A stretch of DNA of 64,000 nt from Rhodospirillales bacterium 24-66-33 (GCA_002281855.1 NCHQ01000003.1:237845-301844), one strand, 5' to 3'; shown: positions 21,920 through 29,938, counted from the stretch's first letter. Program-made: numbers and translations. The notes: generated by a model not told the origin, from the letters alone.

Positions 21920-21933
21920 ATGGTTGCGGGGGC
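21920..21933. repeat. Left attachment repeat of the integrated element
   Basis: ATGGTTGCGGGGGC, identical to 63,794-63,807, where the same bases form the 3' end of tRNA-fMet including CCA. The bases beyond the 14 bp differ on both sides. The repeat is the left half of an imperfect palindrome (GCGGGGGC TC GCCTCCGC). Confidence 0.85.
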
Positions 21934-21939
21934 TCGCCT

Positions 21940-21966
21940 CCGCCACCAAAACGCGTTGGGTGGCGG
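21940..21966. other. Inverted repeat just inside the left end (recombinase arm or oriT candidate)
   Basis: CCGCCACC and GGTGGCGG, perfect 8-bp arms around an 11-base spacer, 7 bases inside the left attachment repeat and about 190 bases before mobC. It may be a recombinase-binding arm or part of oriT; the sequence does not decide. Confidence 0.45.
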
Positions 21967-22155
21967 GAATATACACGAGTACTGCAATAAGGCAAGCCAA
22001 AAGGATAAGCCTATTGTCGACCCGTGGTCCCCTGAGGCCAGCCAGCTTAGATCCGACCAACGCTTCATTCACATAGCCAAGGAGATCGGACGAAAGCCGA
22101 AGCTATCGCCCTGATCGAAAGGGCAGATTTCGGCTCGTTCGGCTCTCCTCGTGAG

Positions 22156-22545
22156 ATGCGAATGCCAGGCAAAAGGACCGAAAAGACGATTCCGGTGTCG
22201 ATCCGGCTGTCGGCGGACGAACGTTCCCGGCTCGAAGCAGACGCCGGCAGCAAATCGCTCAGCGAATACATCCGCGCCCGCTTGTTCAGCGGCGCGGCCC
22301 GCGAGCGCCGGGTTCAGACGACAACGACCAATGCCCGCCAACTGGCTCACCTTCTGGCCGCACTCGGCGCAAGCGAGCTCGGCCCTAACCTGCGCGAGCT
22401 GGTCCACGCTGCCAGGATCGGCGCGCTACCCATAACCCCGGACACGGTCGAGGCCCTAACGGCCGCCTGCACTGCCACCATCGAAATCAGGAACGGGCTG
22501 ATGACGGCGCTTGGCCTGGTCGAGAGGACTCAAGATGATCCTTAA
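22156..22545 (+). CDS. mobC: MobC-like relaxosome accessory protein
   Basis: A 129-residue small basic protein with an N-terminal ribbon-helix-helix-like segment (TIPVSIRLSADERSRLEADAG, SLSEYIRARLF) and a C-terminal helical part. MobC-type proteins bind oriT and help the relaxase open the DNA. The stop overlaps the relaxase start by 11 bases, so the two are coupled. The start may be two codons later at MPGKRTEK. Confidence 0.75.
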   Translation: MRMPGKRTEKTIPVSIRLSADERSRLEADAGSKSLSEYIRARLFSGAARERRVQTTTTNARQLAHLLAALGASELGPNLRELVHAARIGALPITPDTVEALTAACTATIEIRNGLMTALGLVERTQDDP

Positions 22546-23818
22546 AGCCAGCCAGCGTGCCGGCGCCAAACAACTGGCGTTACATCTGCTCCGGACCGAT
22601 GAGAACGACCATGTCGAGGTACATGAGATCAGGGGCTTTGCCGCCGATGACCTGGTTGGCGCGCTCCGGGAAGCCTACGCTGTTTCTCGCGGCACCAAAT
22701 GCCGGCAGTACCTCTTCTCACTGAGTTTGAGCCCGCCCCAAACCGAAAACGTCGAGATCCCCGTCTTTGAGCAGGCAATCCAGACGATCGAGGATCAATT
22801 AGGCCTAAATGGTCAGCCCCGTGCGATCGTGTTCCATGAAAAGAACGGTCGGCGGCATGCACACTGCGTCTGGTCGCGCATCCGGGCATCCGACATGCGG
22901 GCGATCAACATGGCCCATTTCAAGACCAAGCTGAAGGACATCGCCCGAGAGCTCTTCATCGAGCATGGCTGGAATATGCCGCGCGGTTTCGTGGCCAGCG
23001 AAGAGCGTGATCCGCTCAACTTCACACGAGATGAGTGGCAACAGGCGAGGCGTATCAATCGCGATCCGAAGGCCATCAAGAAGCTGTTTCAAGATTGCTG
23101 GGCAGTCTCGGATTCCGGGAAAGCATTCAGGCAGGCGCTGGAAGCGCGTGGCTACTACCTCGCTCAAGGCGATCGGCGCGGCTTCGTCGCGGTAGACTAT
23201 ATGGGCGAAATCTACTCGATCTCGCGCTGGACCGGCGTTCGCACGAAGGATGTCGCTGCAAGACTAGGCGATCCCTCCTCCCTTCCCGATGTGGAAAGCA
23301 TCAAAGCGCGGCTGCATGACCAGATCGATGCGAAGCTGGCGCGGTTCCGGCTGGAGGCCAAGGCGGAGTTCGACACTGCGCGATCCGGCCTCCTTGGTTC
23401 AAAACGAAAACTTGTGACTTGGCAGCGCGACGAGCGAAAATTCCTGATCGACCTGCAAGCCGCGCGCTGGGCAACTGAAGCGCAATCGCGCCAGCAACGC
23501 ATGCGAAAAGGCCTCAAGGGCCTGTGGGACTGGCTTACCGGCAAGCGTGGTGCGATTATCGCGCAGAACAAGCGTGAGTATGAGGCCGCGCGCTTGCGCG
23601 ATCAGTCCGAACGCCAAACCTTGATCGAACGCCAGATTGCCGAGCGGCAAACACTGCATCGACAGATAAGAGAACACGAGCATAGGCTAGATTTCACACT
23701 TGCGGAATTGCAAGCCTTCCCTCGTCGACACCCCGAGGGGCAAGATCTCCAACCGGTACAGGAGAAACGCAATCTCCGGCGCCGCAGACGGCGATATGCT
23801 CCGCGGCCCGAGTTTTAA
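22535..23818 (+). CDS. Relaxase/mobilisation nuclease, MobA/VirD2 family
   Basis: A 427-residue relaxase that would nick the element at oriT and stay bound to the 5' end for transfer. The N-terminal nuclease part has an early LALHLLRTDENDHVEVHE region, and the metal motif NGRRHAHCVWSRIR with the histidines typical of the family. The C-terminal third is a long charged coiled coil with many Arg, Gln and Glu. It is coupled to mobC. The start at 22535 (MILKASQRAGAKQLA) is preferred over 22511, which lies inside mobC. Confidence 0.85.
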   Translation: MILKASQRAGAKQLALHLLRTDENDHVEVHEIRGFAADDLVGALREAYAVSRGTKCRQYLFSLSLSPPQTENVEIPVFEQAIQTIEDQLGLNGQPRAIVFHEKNGRRHAHCVWSRIRASDMRAINMAHFKTKLKDIARELFIEHGWNMPRGFVASEERDPLNFTRDEWQQARRINRDPKAIKKLFQDCWAVSDSGKAFRQALEARGYYLAQGDRRGFVAVDYMGEIYSISRWTGVRTKDVAARLGDPSSLPDVESIKARLHDQIDAKLARFRLEAKAEFDTARSGLLGSKRKLVTWQRDERKFLIDLQAARWATEAQSRQQRMRKGLKGLWDWLTGKRGAIIAQNKREYEAARLRDQSERQTLIERQIAERQTLHRQIREHEHRLDFTLAELQAFPRRHPEGQDLQPVQEKRNLRRRRRRYAPRPEF

Positions 23819-23863
23819 GGGCGTCCCGGAGCACTCATTACTTGGGAGATATGGGAGGGAAAC

Positions 23864-24070
23864 ATGATCGGTGGGGATCACCTTACCTGGGCTGAGCGGC
23901 GCGAGTGGAAGCTGATGGGATTGTCGCAGAAGAGCTACGATCTCAGAGTTCTAGTGAGCCGCATTGGCCGCGATTATGTTGAGCCGATCTACCTTGCGCC
24001 GTGCTGGCGCGACATGGAGCCATTGCCACCCCGCCCCAAGGTTCATTGGCAAGAAGGCCATGCTGATTGA
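23864..24070 (+). CDS. Small hypothetical protein
   Basis: A 68-residue protein (MIGGDHLTWAERREWKLMG at the start) behind a GGGAGGGAAAC ribosome-binding site, 45 bases after the relaxase. Trp- and Arg-rich, no signal peptide or membrane helix. Not recognised. Its location suggests it belongs to the mobilisation cluster. Confidence 0.55.
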   Translation: MIGGDHLTWAERREWKLMGLSQKSYDLRVLVSRIGRDYVEPIYLAPCWRDMEPLPPRPKVHWQEGHAD

Positions 24071-24308
24071 CTCACAAAACTAGCTACCAGTTCTTTGGAG
24101 AGATTCCGGCCGAAGGCCGAACACCACCGATGTTCTTCGGAGCCGATACCTCGACTTCATCAACGGAGCGCAGCTTTTGTCAAAGGCGGCGTAAGCCGGG
24201 ACCAGAGCCACGCGCAAGCGCCAGTGCGCGAGCATGGCGAGGACCCGCCCTTTAAGAAAGCGAGCACTGGTGATCATCGTGGCGCGGTGCAGCTCTAATC
24301 ACGATCCT

Positions 24309-25112
24309 TCACATCCGCCAGTTTCGCCTTCGCTGGTAATATCGACTGCCGCCTCCAAGCCTCGGCTGCCAGTTCTGAATCGACGGCGGCATCGGCACCC
24401 TGACCACAGGCTGGACGTTCGCCCCGCAATTGATACCAACCAGCGGTCCGCCGCTTACAACTGCGTCTAGAAAGCTCTTCCGGAAGATGGGCATGATCAC
24501 GGCCATGCCCTCTTGCTTTGACGGAAGTGATGCCCATAGCACCGGAGCACCAAAACGCGGTGCCTCGCTTGCCTCCTCGAGCTCTCCAAAATCGAATAGG
24601 ACGAGTGTCCCGCTATTCTCCCATTTGCGGAGCAACAGACACTCTTGCCTTGGCACAAGCACCGTCAAGGGATTGGCCTTCACAATTTTGCCGTGGCGCA
24701 GCGAGGCATAAAACTTCGTTGCATCACTTTTCAATCGCTGGCCATTCACGACCCACAGCATCGGCCGATAAAACGCCTCACGAGAGCTACGCTCTTCTTC
24801 TGAGATCGGCGAGTTCTGCAACTCGATAACCTGCCCGTGAGCTGTCTTCACATCCGCTATATGTCGTTCCCCGTTGTCCGCACGGTGTATCACTTCCTGA
24901 CAATCCTCCGGGAAGCATCCCTTCCACTGGCGGTGCCATTCCGTTTCAGGCTCCCATCGGTGATCAACGATACCCGGCGGATGCGCCCAGTGCGCTTGCC
25001 TAAATCTTCCACACCGTGGCCGCAAAGCCACCTCACAGATCGGGCACGTTCCCAACAATCCACGCGATGCTTCGCTACGCTGGCCGTCAACAATTGCATA
25101 TCTCATCTTCAT
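24309..25112 (-). CDS. CoiA-like protein
   Basis: A 267-residue protein resembling the competence protein CoiA. The zinc-binding-like head has CPICEVALRPRCGRFRQAHW AHPPG, followed by a nuclease-like core with the motif ETEWHRQWKGCFP, an acidic RHIADVKTAHGQVIELQNS segment, and AFYRPMLWVVNG. This E/D-x-K arrangement fits a PD-(D/E)XK-type fold. In Bacillus-type bacteria CoiA acts in transformation; in elements such as this it may act on incoming DNA (inference). The start at 25112 avoids a weak upstream extension. The 238 bases before it hold no gene that I can support. Confidence 0.72.
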   Translation of the reverse strand: MKMRYAIVDGQRSEASRGLLGTCPICEVALRPRCGRFRQAHWAHPPGIVDHRWEPETEWHRQWKGCFPEDCQEVIHRADNGERHIADVKTAHGQVIELQNSPISEEERSSREAFYRPMLWVVNGQRLKSDATKFYASLRHGKIVKANPLTVLVPRQECLLLRKWENSGTLVLFDFGELEEASEAPRFGAPVLWASLPSKQEGMAVIMPIFRKSFLDAVVSGGPLVGINCGANVQPVVRVPMPPSIQNWQPRLGGGSRYYQRRRNWRM

Positions 25113-25325
25113 GCTCCCATGGCTTCTCGAGCACACGCCATGTCTGGCGCGCGCGGACTTGTTGTCGCTTCTGTGGTGCCGATGGGAGGGCAGCGTGGGC
25201 GCTGCTCGTTACTTCTTCTACGACCCGTTCATTCGGGCGTTCTTTCTTTTGGCCACCGGAGGCCAAATCCATTCAAAATCGATTCGCCTCCGGCTGTCAA
25301 CTGAAGGAGAGCTCGCTATTTTACG

Positions 25326-25985
25326 CTACATAGTCTGCAGCCGCTTCGCTCCCGTATCAATCACGCGCGCTTTACCTTCAACTACAGCGAAGACTTCAAT
25401 TCGCCGATAGTGAGCACCATGTTCTTCTGCATAGTCCGCCAAGCCCCTGAGCTTTGGTAGTGCGTCGGCAAACTGTATTCCATGGGGATCAATAATGTCG
25501 GCGGCAACTGTCCCGTCAGGAAGCCGGGCGAAGAAAATGAAATCGGGACGAACAACCTTACTCTCAGCGCCTTCGTCGTAGGTAATGCCAAGCGAGTCCT
25601 GACTTGCGCGAGCTGGGTTTCGATACCAGCCGATTATACCGTCGCGCTTCAGTTCGGCGACCAAAACCTTGGTTTCCCAAGTAGACGTAAAGTCTGCCGG
25701 AAATAGTCCATCCTCGTCGCAAAGAAGGTGTTTTTCAAACCGGGGAAGTGGCTCTTCCGATCCATCGGCCTTGCGGACCGTCGACATTTGCAGCCAAGTA
25801 TTGGGTCTAGCCAAATCGACGGGAAGCGGATCAGCGCTCATTTCGCGAACTTGCCTATAAACCTCTTGGCGTTCGTCGGCCAGACTCTTAATTGGTACCC
25901 GGTAGTTTAGCAAGCTTTTCCGCTGCGGCGTCGAGGTCGTCCTTGACGTCAGACACTAGACCAAACGCAGCTATCTGCGTAGCCC
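25326..25985 (-). pseudogene. C-terminal remnant of a type III restriction-like helicase
   Basis: The main open frame (25,326-25,913, TTG start) encodes SADPLPVDLARPNTWLQM, then WETKVLVAELKRDGIIGWYR, RPDFIFFARLPDGTVAADII and DPHGIQFADALPKLRGLADY, which I recognise as the far C-terminus of DEAD/DEAH helicases of the type III Res family. A further piece in another frame (GATQIAAFGLVSDVKDDLDA, about 25,890-25,985) seems to belong to the same protein, so a frameshift exists. The ATPase motifs are entirely absent, so the gene is dead or has lost its original role. Confidence 0.65.
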
Positions 25986-26368
25986 CACCGAACAGTCGTG
26001 GCAATCTCGGCGATAAGGCCGTTGTGGACCTCAACAAGTTTTTCCTTCGCGATTCTCTCGCCGTTGATTTCGACCCCACCCGTCCTCGACCTTTCAGCAA
26101 TAGATATCAAGTCGCCTAGATGAGTCAGATAGTGTTCGATGTGTGATGTGTCGCCGCAATCGCTCGTGACAAAGTCAAGCACACGCTTAGCCGGTACATC
26201 GTTGGCAAATATTAGTGTTCGCGCTTGATGCAGAACACGTTCTGTAAGCGCCAACATCAGAGGTATATTCGCGGGGAAACTTACCCCAGCTCCCAGCAAC
26301 CAAGTCTGCTTGGGGCTATTGAGGTGCCTCTCAAATTGTTCGACGACATCAGTCTCTTGTGGCGGCAT
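25980..26368 (-). pseudogene. N-terminal fragment of a SIR2-family defence protein
   Basis: About 130 residues beginning MPPQETDVVEQFERHLN, with the NAD-binding-like QTWLLGAGVSFPANIPLM and the stretch SHIEHYLTHLGDLISIAERS. This matches my memory of SIR2 proteins from HerA/SIR2-type antiphage loci, which destroy NAD on infection. Normal members are several hundred residues. Here the frame runs into unrelated sequence (to a stop at 25,949), and no HerA ATPase is next to it. The coding similarity ends near 25,980, where helicase-like sequence begins in another frame. Confidence 0.68.
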
Positions 26369-26983
26369 TTTATCTCTGGGTTCTTTTGATCAGCGCCCGG
26401 CCCAGTTGTATCATTTAATTGCTTATCGGCCAACATATTACATACATCGGGCGCGTGTTGGGGTATTTCTGGGACGCGATGCGAGCAGCAGTGTTGCAGG
26501 ACATTGCAAGTAACTGCTCGAGATCGTTGCCACTGGGCGCACGGTTCATGGTGCTGACCAGGCCCGATTCCAAGGCGTCTAGCGTGGGGGATGCAACGGG
26601 GGCGCGCGCAGCGGCCCCCTTGCCGCAGCGTCGCAGGCGCGCAGTCTTCCCGTGCTGTCCTACAGCACACATCTTGCGCACAGCGTCTTTCTTCCTCTTT
26701 TTCCGTAGTCATAGCCTCATGCTCTCCGGCTCACGACGTCATGCCTCCTGGCCATTTCTTGTCATGGTCATCTCGAGACCGTTCATGTCAGGCGTCATCG
26801 TCATGCCAGGGCTCAAGTCGGCATCATCATCCCCCGTCTCGTCTGGCCTCAAGCTCATGTTGGGGGATTTCGTGCTGTCAGAAGTCGGAATTATGCCGGG
26901 CTGCGCATGGCTACGGTTCTCCGAGTGGGAAATAGGAACATTGTCCTAGTGACGATGTGTACTTTTTTTGGTACATTAATGGC
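26369..26983. other. Stretch of about 600 bases with only weak short frames
   Basis: No gene here is well supported. On the minus strand there is a 39-codon frame at 26,739-26,858 (MSLRPDETGDDDADLSPG start, Met/Thr-rich) and a GTG frame at 26,415-26,681; both lack clear ribosome-binding sites. A plus-strand frame at 26,419-26,949 has Ser/Arg-rich content typical of an antisense shadow. It may be further debris of the broken defence locus. Confidence 0.4.
26958..26975 (+). promoter_or_regulatory. Palindrome before the toxin-antitoxin pair (operator candidate)
   Basis: TGTAC, eight bases (mostly T), GTACA, ending 8 bases before the toxin start codon. Autoregulating HTH antitoxins bind such sites upstream of their operon. 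Confidence 0.5.
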
Positions 26984-27343
26984 ATGTCGGAGATACCAGC
27001 CAAACGCCTGCCGGCCAGATTTTTCGCGAATGAGAGCGGCAACGAACCCGTGCGGGACTGGCTCTTATCCCTGTCCGACGAAGACCGGAAGATCATCGGC
27101 GGCGACATCAAGGCCGTGGAATTTGGATGGCCGATCGGCATGCCGATATGCCGCCCGATATCGGGCCGCAAGGGCCTCTGGGAAGTGCGCAGCAACTTGC
27201 CCGGCGGACGCATAGCAAGGGTCTTGTTCTGCATCCATGACGGCCATCTGGCCCTGCTGCACGGGTTCGAAAAGAAGACCCAAAAGACACCCGATCGCGA
27301 CCTTGATGTAGCGGTCAAACGCATGAAAGGACTGCAACGATGA
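26984..27343 (+). CDS. RelE/HigB-like toxin (Gp49 family)
   Basis: A 119-residue toxin. It has the family order: PVRDWLLSLSDEDRKIIGGD, then GRKGLWEVRSNLPGGRIARV, then LLHGFEKKTQKTPDRDLDVA. These proteins usually cut mRNA at the ribosome until neutralised by the HTH antitoxin. The ATG at 26984 is preferred; the GTG at 26957 would put the operator palindrome inside the coding region. It overlaps the antitoxin by 4 bases. Confidence 0.85.
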   Translation: MSEIPAKRLPARFFANESGNEPVRDWLLSLSDEDRKIIGGDIKAVEFGWPIGMPICRPISGRKGLWEVRSNLPGGRIARVLFCIHDGHLALLHGFEKKTQKTPDRDLDVAVKRMKGLQR

Positions 27344-27636
27344 CCAGAACCAGAACCGAAAAAGGCAAGCTCGGATCGACCTTCGATAGCTTCCTCGAGG
27401 AACAGGGAACCCTCGCTGAAACGACGGAGCAGGCCATCAAGCGTGTGATCGCCTGGCAGCTCGGCGAGATCATGGCGAAAGAGAAGATCACGAAGGTTGA
27501 GATGGCCCGCCGCATGGCGACCAGCCGGGCGCAGCTCGACCGGCTTCTCGATCCTACCGATGACTCCGTGACGCTTGCCACGCTCACCAAGGCGGCAAAG
27601 GCTGTGGGGCGTGCACTCAAGCTTGAGCTTACCTGA
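27340..27636 (+). CDS. XRE-family antitoxin
   Basis: A 98-residue HTH protein with EIMAKEKITKVEMARRMATS followed by RAQLDRLLDPTDDSVTLATL, a lambda-repressor-like fold. It would bind the toxin and repress the operon at the palindrome at 26,958. Order toxin first, antitoxin second, with ATGA overlap, is the HigBA type of arrangement. Confidence 0.85.
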   Translation: MTRTRTEKGKLGSTFDSFLEEQGTLAETTEQAIKRVIAWQLGEIMAKEKITKVEMARRMATSRAQLDRLLDPTDDSVTLATLTKAAKAVGRALKLELT

Positions 27637-27792
27637 TGTGGGTCCAGGATCTGGTGCCGCACAAGCGGCGAGCGCAGGGGTCTGCTTTCTATCCGGATCA
27701 ACCAGCAATGGCGCACCTGCTGCGAGTGGCCAACGGACGCGACCGGCCCTTCGAATGTCGAAATCGCGGACTACCTGGAATTGGGAGAATGA
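27637..27792 (+). pseudogene. higB: Truncated HigB toxin remnant
   Basis: After the upstream antitoxin stop the same frame continues without a start codon and reads RRGLLSIRINQQWRTCCEW and then NVEIADYLELGE, which is the C-terminal half of a HigB toxin (pattern S-I-R-I-N-x-Q-W-R). It ends in TGA overlapping the higA start (ATGA), the normal HigBA junction. The N-terminal half is missing, so the toxin should be inactive. Confidence 0.75.
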
Positions 27793-28100
27793 GCATGCCC
27801 AAAAGACCACCGATCCATCCCGGCGAAATTCTTGCCGATGAGCTGACCGAGCTTGCAGTAACCCCGACCGAGCTGTCCCGGCAGATCGGCGTGCCGCCCA
27901 ATCGGGTACTGCGGATTATCCACGGACGGCGCTCGATTACCGGGGATACGGCGTTGCGCCTCGGCCACTGGTTCAAGACCAGCGCCGAATTCTGGCTCAA
28001 TTTGCAAACGGCTTATGACCTACGCCTTGCCCAGAAGGCGGTGGGCGGAGTTGTCGCCAACCTGCCGGCCCGCCCCGAACTCGCTCCGGAGCGCATTTAG
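27789..28100 (+). CDS. higA: HigA-family antitoxin, now without a full toxin
   Basis: A 103-residue HTH antitoxin with RPPIHPGEILADELTELAV, LSRQIGVPPNRVLRIIHGRR and GDTALRLGHWFKTSAEFWLN, the standard HigA signature. The start at 27789 (MSMPKRPPIHPGE) is set by the overlap with the higB remnant; the longer frame from 27636 is the remnant in another frame. It may now act as an orphan repressor or cross-antitoxin. Confidence 0.88.
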   Translation: MSMPKRPPIHPGEILADELTELAVTPTELSRQIGVPPNRVLRIIHGRRSITGDTALRLGHWFKTSAEFWLNLQTAYDLRLAQKAVGGVVANLPARPELAPERI

Positions 28101-28118
28101 TCTGGATCGAGGGACATC

Positions 28119-29063
28119 ATGGCGGTCGATGCTTTCATATCTTACTCCCACGCCGACGAAGCGGCGCTCGGCCGGCTGCACAAGCACCTGGCGATGCTGC
28201 AGCGCGATACCCTGCTGAATACCTGGACGGACCACGCCATTCTGCCGGGCACGCGGCTGGACGGAGCCATTAGCAAGACTCTGGAAGGCAGCCGCCTCTT
28301 CCTGGCTCTGGTGAGCCCCGATTATCTCGCCTCCCGGTATTGCTACGATGTCGAATTCAAGCGCGCCCTGGAGCTGGAGGCGCAGGGCAAATTGCGCATC
28401 ATCCCGATCATTTTGCAGCCCTGCGACTGGCAGAGTTCTCCGCTGAGCACGTTTTTGGCGCTGCCCAGGGACGGCAAGCCGGTCTGCGACTGGACCAACG
28501 AAAACAATGCGTATCTGGACGTCGTCACGAATTTGCGCCGTATCATTGACGATCTCGGCCGACCCGCGCCGATGACAACGCCCGCGCGACCGGCGGCCGC
28601 TGGCGGGCGCAAGCTGCGCGTAAAGCAGGATTTCGATGCGATCCAGAAAGCCGAGTTTGCCGATGACTCCTTCGAGGCGATGAGGGCGTATTTCGCTGAA
28701 TCGTGCGAAGAGCTCAACGGCATCGGCGATAGCAACCTGAAAGCCAAGTTCGAGTCCATGAGCGCGACCGCGTTTACCTGCACGGTCGTCAACCGTGCCA
28801 AGCGCAGCGGCGGCGAAGCGCATATAACGGTCCGGAACAACAAGGGTCAGCGCCACTTCGGAGAGATCAGCTATTTGCACGAGAGGCACGCTTCGGGGAA
28901 CTCGGCTAACGGGTCCGTCCGGGTCGAAGCAGACGACTACAGCCTCTATCTGAGCATGGATTCCTTCTTCGGACGCGATAAGGAGAAGCGCTATTCGGGC
29001 AAGGAGGCGGCAGAGGCCTTGTGGCTGGATCTGGCGCAAAGAGCGGGCGTCGAGTACGAGTGA
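28119..29063 (+). CDS. TIR-domain protein with unidentified C-terminal domain
   Basis: A 314-residue soluble protein. Residues 1-145 form a bacterial TIR domain: VDAFISYSHADEAALGRLH, then LPGTRLDGAISKTLEGSRLF, and SPDYLASRYCYDVEFKRAL, where the Glu is the expected NADase residue. After a short Pro/Ala linker near 150-165, residues 170-314 form a second domain with no recognisable motif (ends KEAAEALWLDLAQRAGVEYE). TIR domains in bacteria often consume NAD in defence. It is 18 bases after higA and has no obvious partner gene. Confidence 0.82.
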   Translation: MAVDAFISYSHADEAALGRLHKHLAMLQRDTLLNTWTDHAILPGTRLDGAISKTLEGSRLFLALVSPDYLASRYCYDVEFKRALELEAQGKLRIIPIILQPCDWQSSPLSTFLALPRDGKPVCDWTNENNAYLDVVTNLRRIIDDLGRPAPMTTPARPAAAGGRKLRVKQDFDAIQKAEFADDSFEAMRAYFAESCEELNGIGDSNLKAKFESMSATAFTCTVVNRAKRSGGEAHITVRNNKGQRHFGEISYLHERHASGNSANGSVRVEADDYSLYLSMDSFFGRDKEKRYSGKEAAEALWLDLAQRAGVEYE

Positions 29064-29091
29064 ATCGGTCCTGCCGAAGTCTAGCGAGGCT

Positions 29092-29192
29092 GGCGAAGAC
29101 GCCCCTCCCCCGGCGTCAACCGACGGGTGGCTTCGTGAGGCCGCTCGAACAGGCGGCCGAATAGAGCCCGGTCCGGTGCGACCGGACGCGCC
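29092..29192. repeat. Structured repeat, copy A (two hairpins)
   Basis: About 100 bases that align with 45,683-45,786. Hairpin 1: GGCCGC/GCGGCC (29,139-29,158). Hairpin 2: GTCCGGT, GCG, ACCGGAC (29,171-29,187). The second copy has different bases but keeps both stems. It lies between the TIR gene and the next plus-strand gene. Confidence 0.6.
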
Positions 29193-29285
29193 ATTCCCGT
29201 GCTCTCGGACGAAAGGGCTCGCCCTTCGCGGAGATAGAGTTCCAGCGTACAATCGCTCTGCCATCGATCAACATGAGCACTCGGC

Positions 29286-29612
29286 ATGCTTCGCCCCCGT
29301 CGACCTGCCTCGACCAAGATCAAACGAACTCGCAGGCCAAAGGAGATCTGGGTCGTCCTACCGCCTAGACCGCCGGAAGTTGAAGACCGCGCGACCGTGC
29401 ACGGGTTCGGATGGCTCTATTTCCTGGGCTCGATGCAGCAGGAACAAGTCGACAAGCTGAGATTCGGGGTCAACCCGTACGACGATTCCGAATGGGAGGC
29501 CTTTGTCCGCTGGTACGCGCTCTACTGCCGGAGACCGGCCCACAAGCATAATCGCGGCACGGTCTTTCCACTCAGCCCCGACGAGCTGCGCGATCGGCTC
29601 AAGAGGCATTGA
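29286..29612 (+). CDS. Hypothetical protein, 108 residues
   Basis: Basic N-terminus (RPRRPASTKIKRTRRPKE), then a compact part with GFGWLYFLGSMQQEQVDKL and NPYDDSEWEAFVRWYALYCR. No membrane helix or signal peptide. Not recognised. It is followed by a clear intrinsic terminator, which supports that it is transcribed. Confidence 0.6.
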   Translation: MLRPRRPASTKIKRTRRPKEIWVVLPPRPPEVEDRATVHGFGWLYFLGSMQQEQVDKLRFGVNPYDDSEWEAFVRWYALYCRRPAHKHNRGTVFPLSPDELRDRLKRH

Positions 29613-29620
29613 GCAAATAG

Positions 29621-29645
29621 AAAGGCCCCGCCGAAGCGGGGCCTT
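29621..29645 (+). terminator. Intrinsic terminator
   Basis: AAGGCCCCGC, CGAA loop, GCGGGGCCTT, 9 bases after the 108-residue gene. The core is the same as in the chromosomal dctP terminators. Confidence 0.75.
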
Positions 29646-29656
29646 GGGATGGCGGC

Positions 29657-29899
29657 CTAGTTGGACTCGTCGTGCTCGGACCCGTTGACGGGGACGAGAA
29701 AGAGAACGCCCTGACGCTGGGCCAGTTCGACGGGAATGATGTCGAGAGAGACGATCCCGCCGGCCTTGCCTTGCTTACGGCCCCAGACGGCGCCGATCTC
29801 CTTAGGGCGGGCGAGAATGTCCCGGCCCTCGGCGTCCTGGCCGGTTATCCGGGAGAAGGTAACGCGAAACATCGGCAGTTCTGCCTTGGTGGTCTTCAT
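29657..29899 (-). CDS. Small DUF736-like protein
   Basis: An 80-residue soluble protein. The segment KEIGAVWGRKQGKAGGIVSL resembles the EIGAAW...G...YLSVKLDDP core of DUF736 proteins found on many conjugative elements; this is a tentative match. A good ribosome-binding site (AAAGGAAAAG) is seen upstream, preceded by a hairpin that recurs before two other minus-strand genes. Confidence 0.55.
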   Translation of the reverse strand: MKTTKAELPMFRVTFSRITGQDAEGRDILARPKEIGAVWGRKQGKAGGIVSLDIIPVELAQRQGVLFLVPVNGSEHDESN

Positions 29900-29921
29900 G
29901 GTCTTTTCCTTTCGTTGTAAG

Positions 29922-29938
29922 GGCTGGACGATCCAGCC
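29922..29938 (-). promoter_or_regulatory. Leader hairpin 1
   Basis: GGCTGGA, CGA, TCCAGCC: a 7-bp stem 22 bases upstream of the start of the DUF736-like gene, followed on the minus strand by CCTTACAACGAAAGGAAAAG. The same arrangement occurs at 30,645 and 45,454 with different stem bases. Farther upstream (30,006-30,029) is the shared CCGAATGGAGCGGGCCGGAC block. Confidence 0.6.

Noticed and set aside
26419..26949. A 176-codon plus-strand frame
   Set aside because: No ribosome-binding site, Ser/Arg-rich, no recognisable fold.
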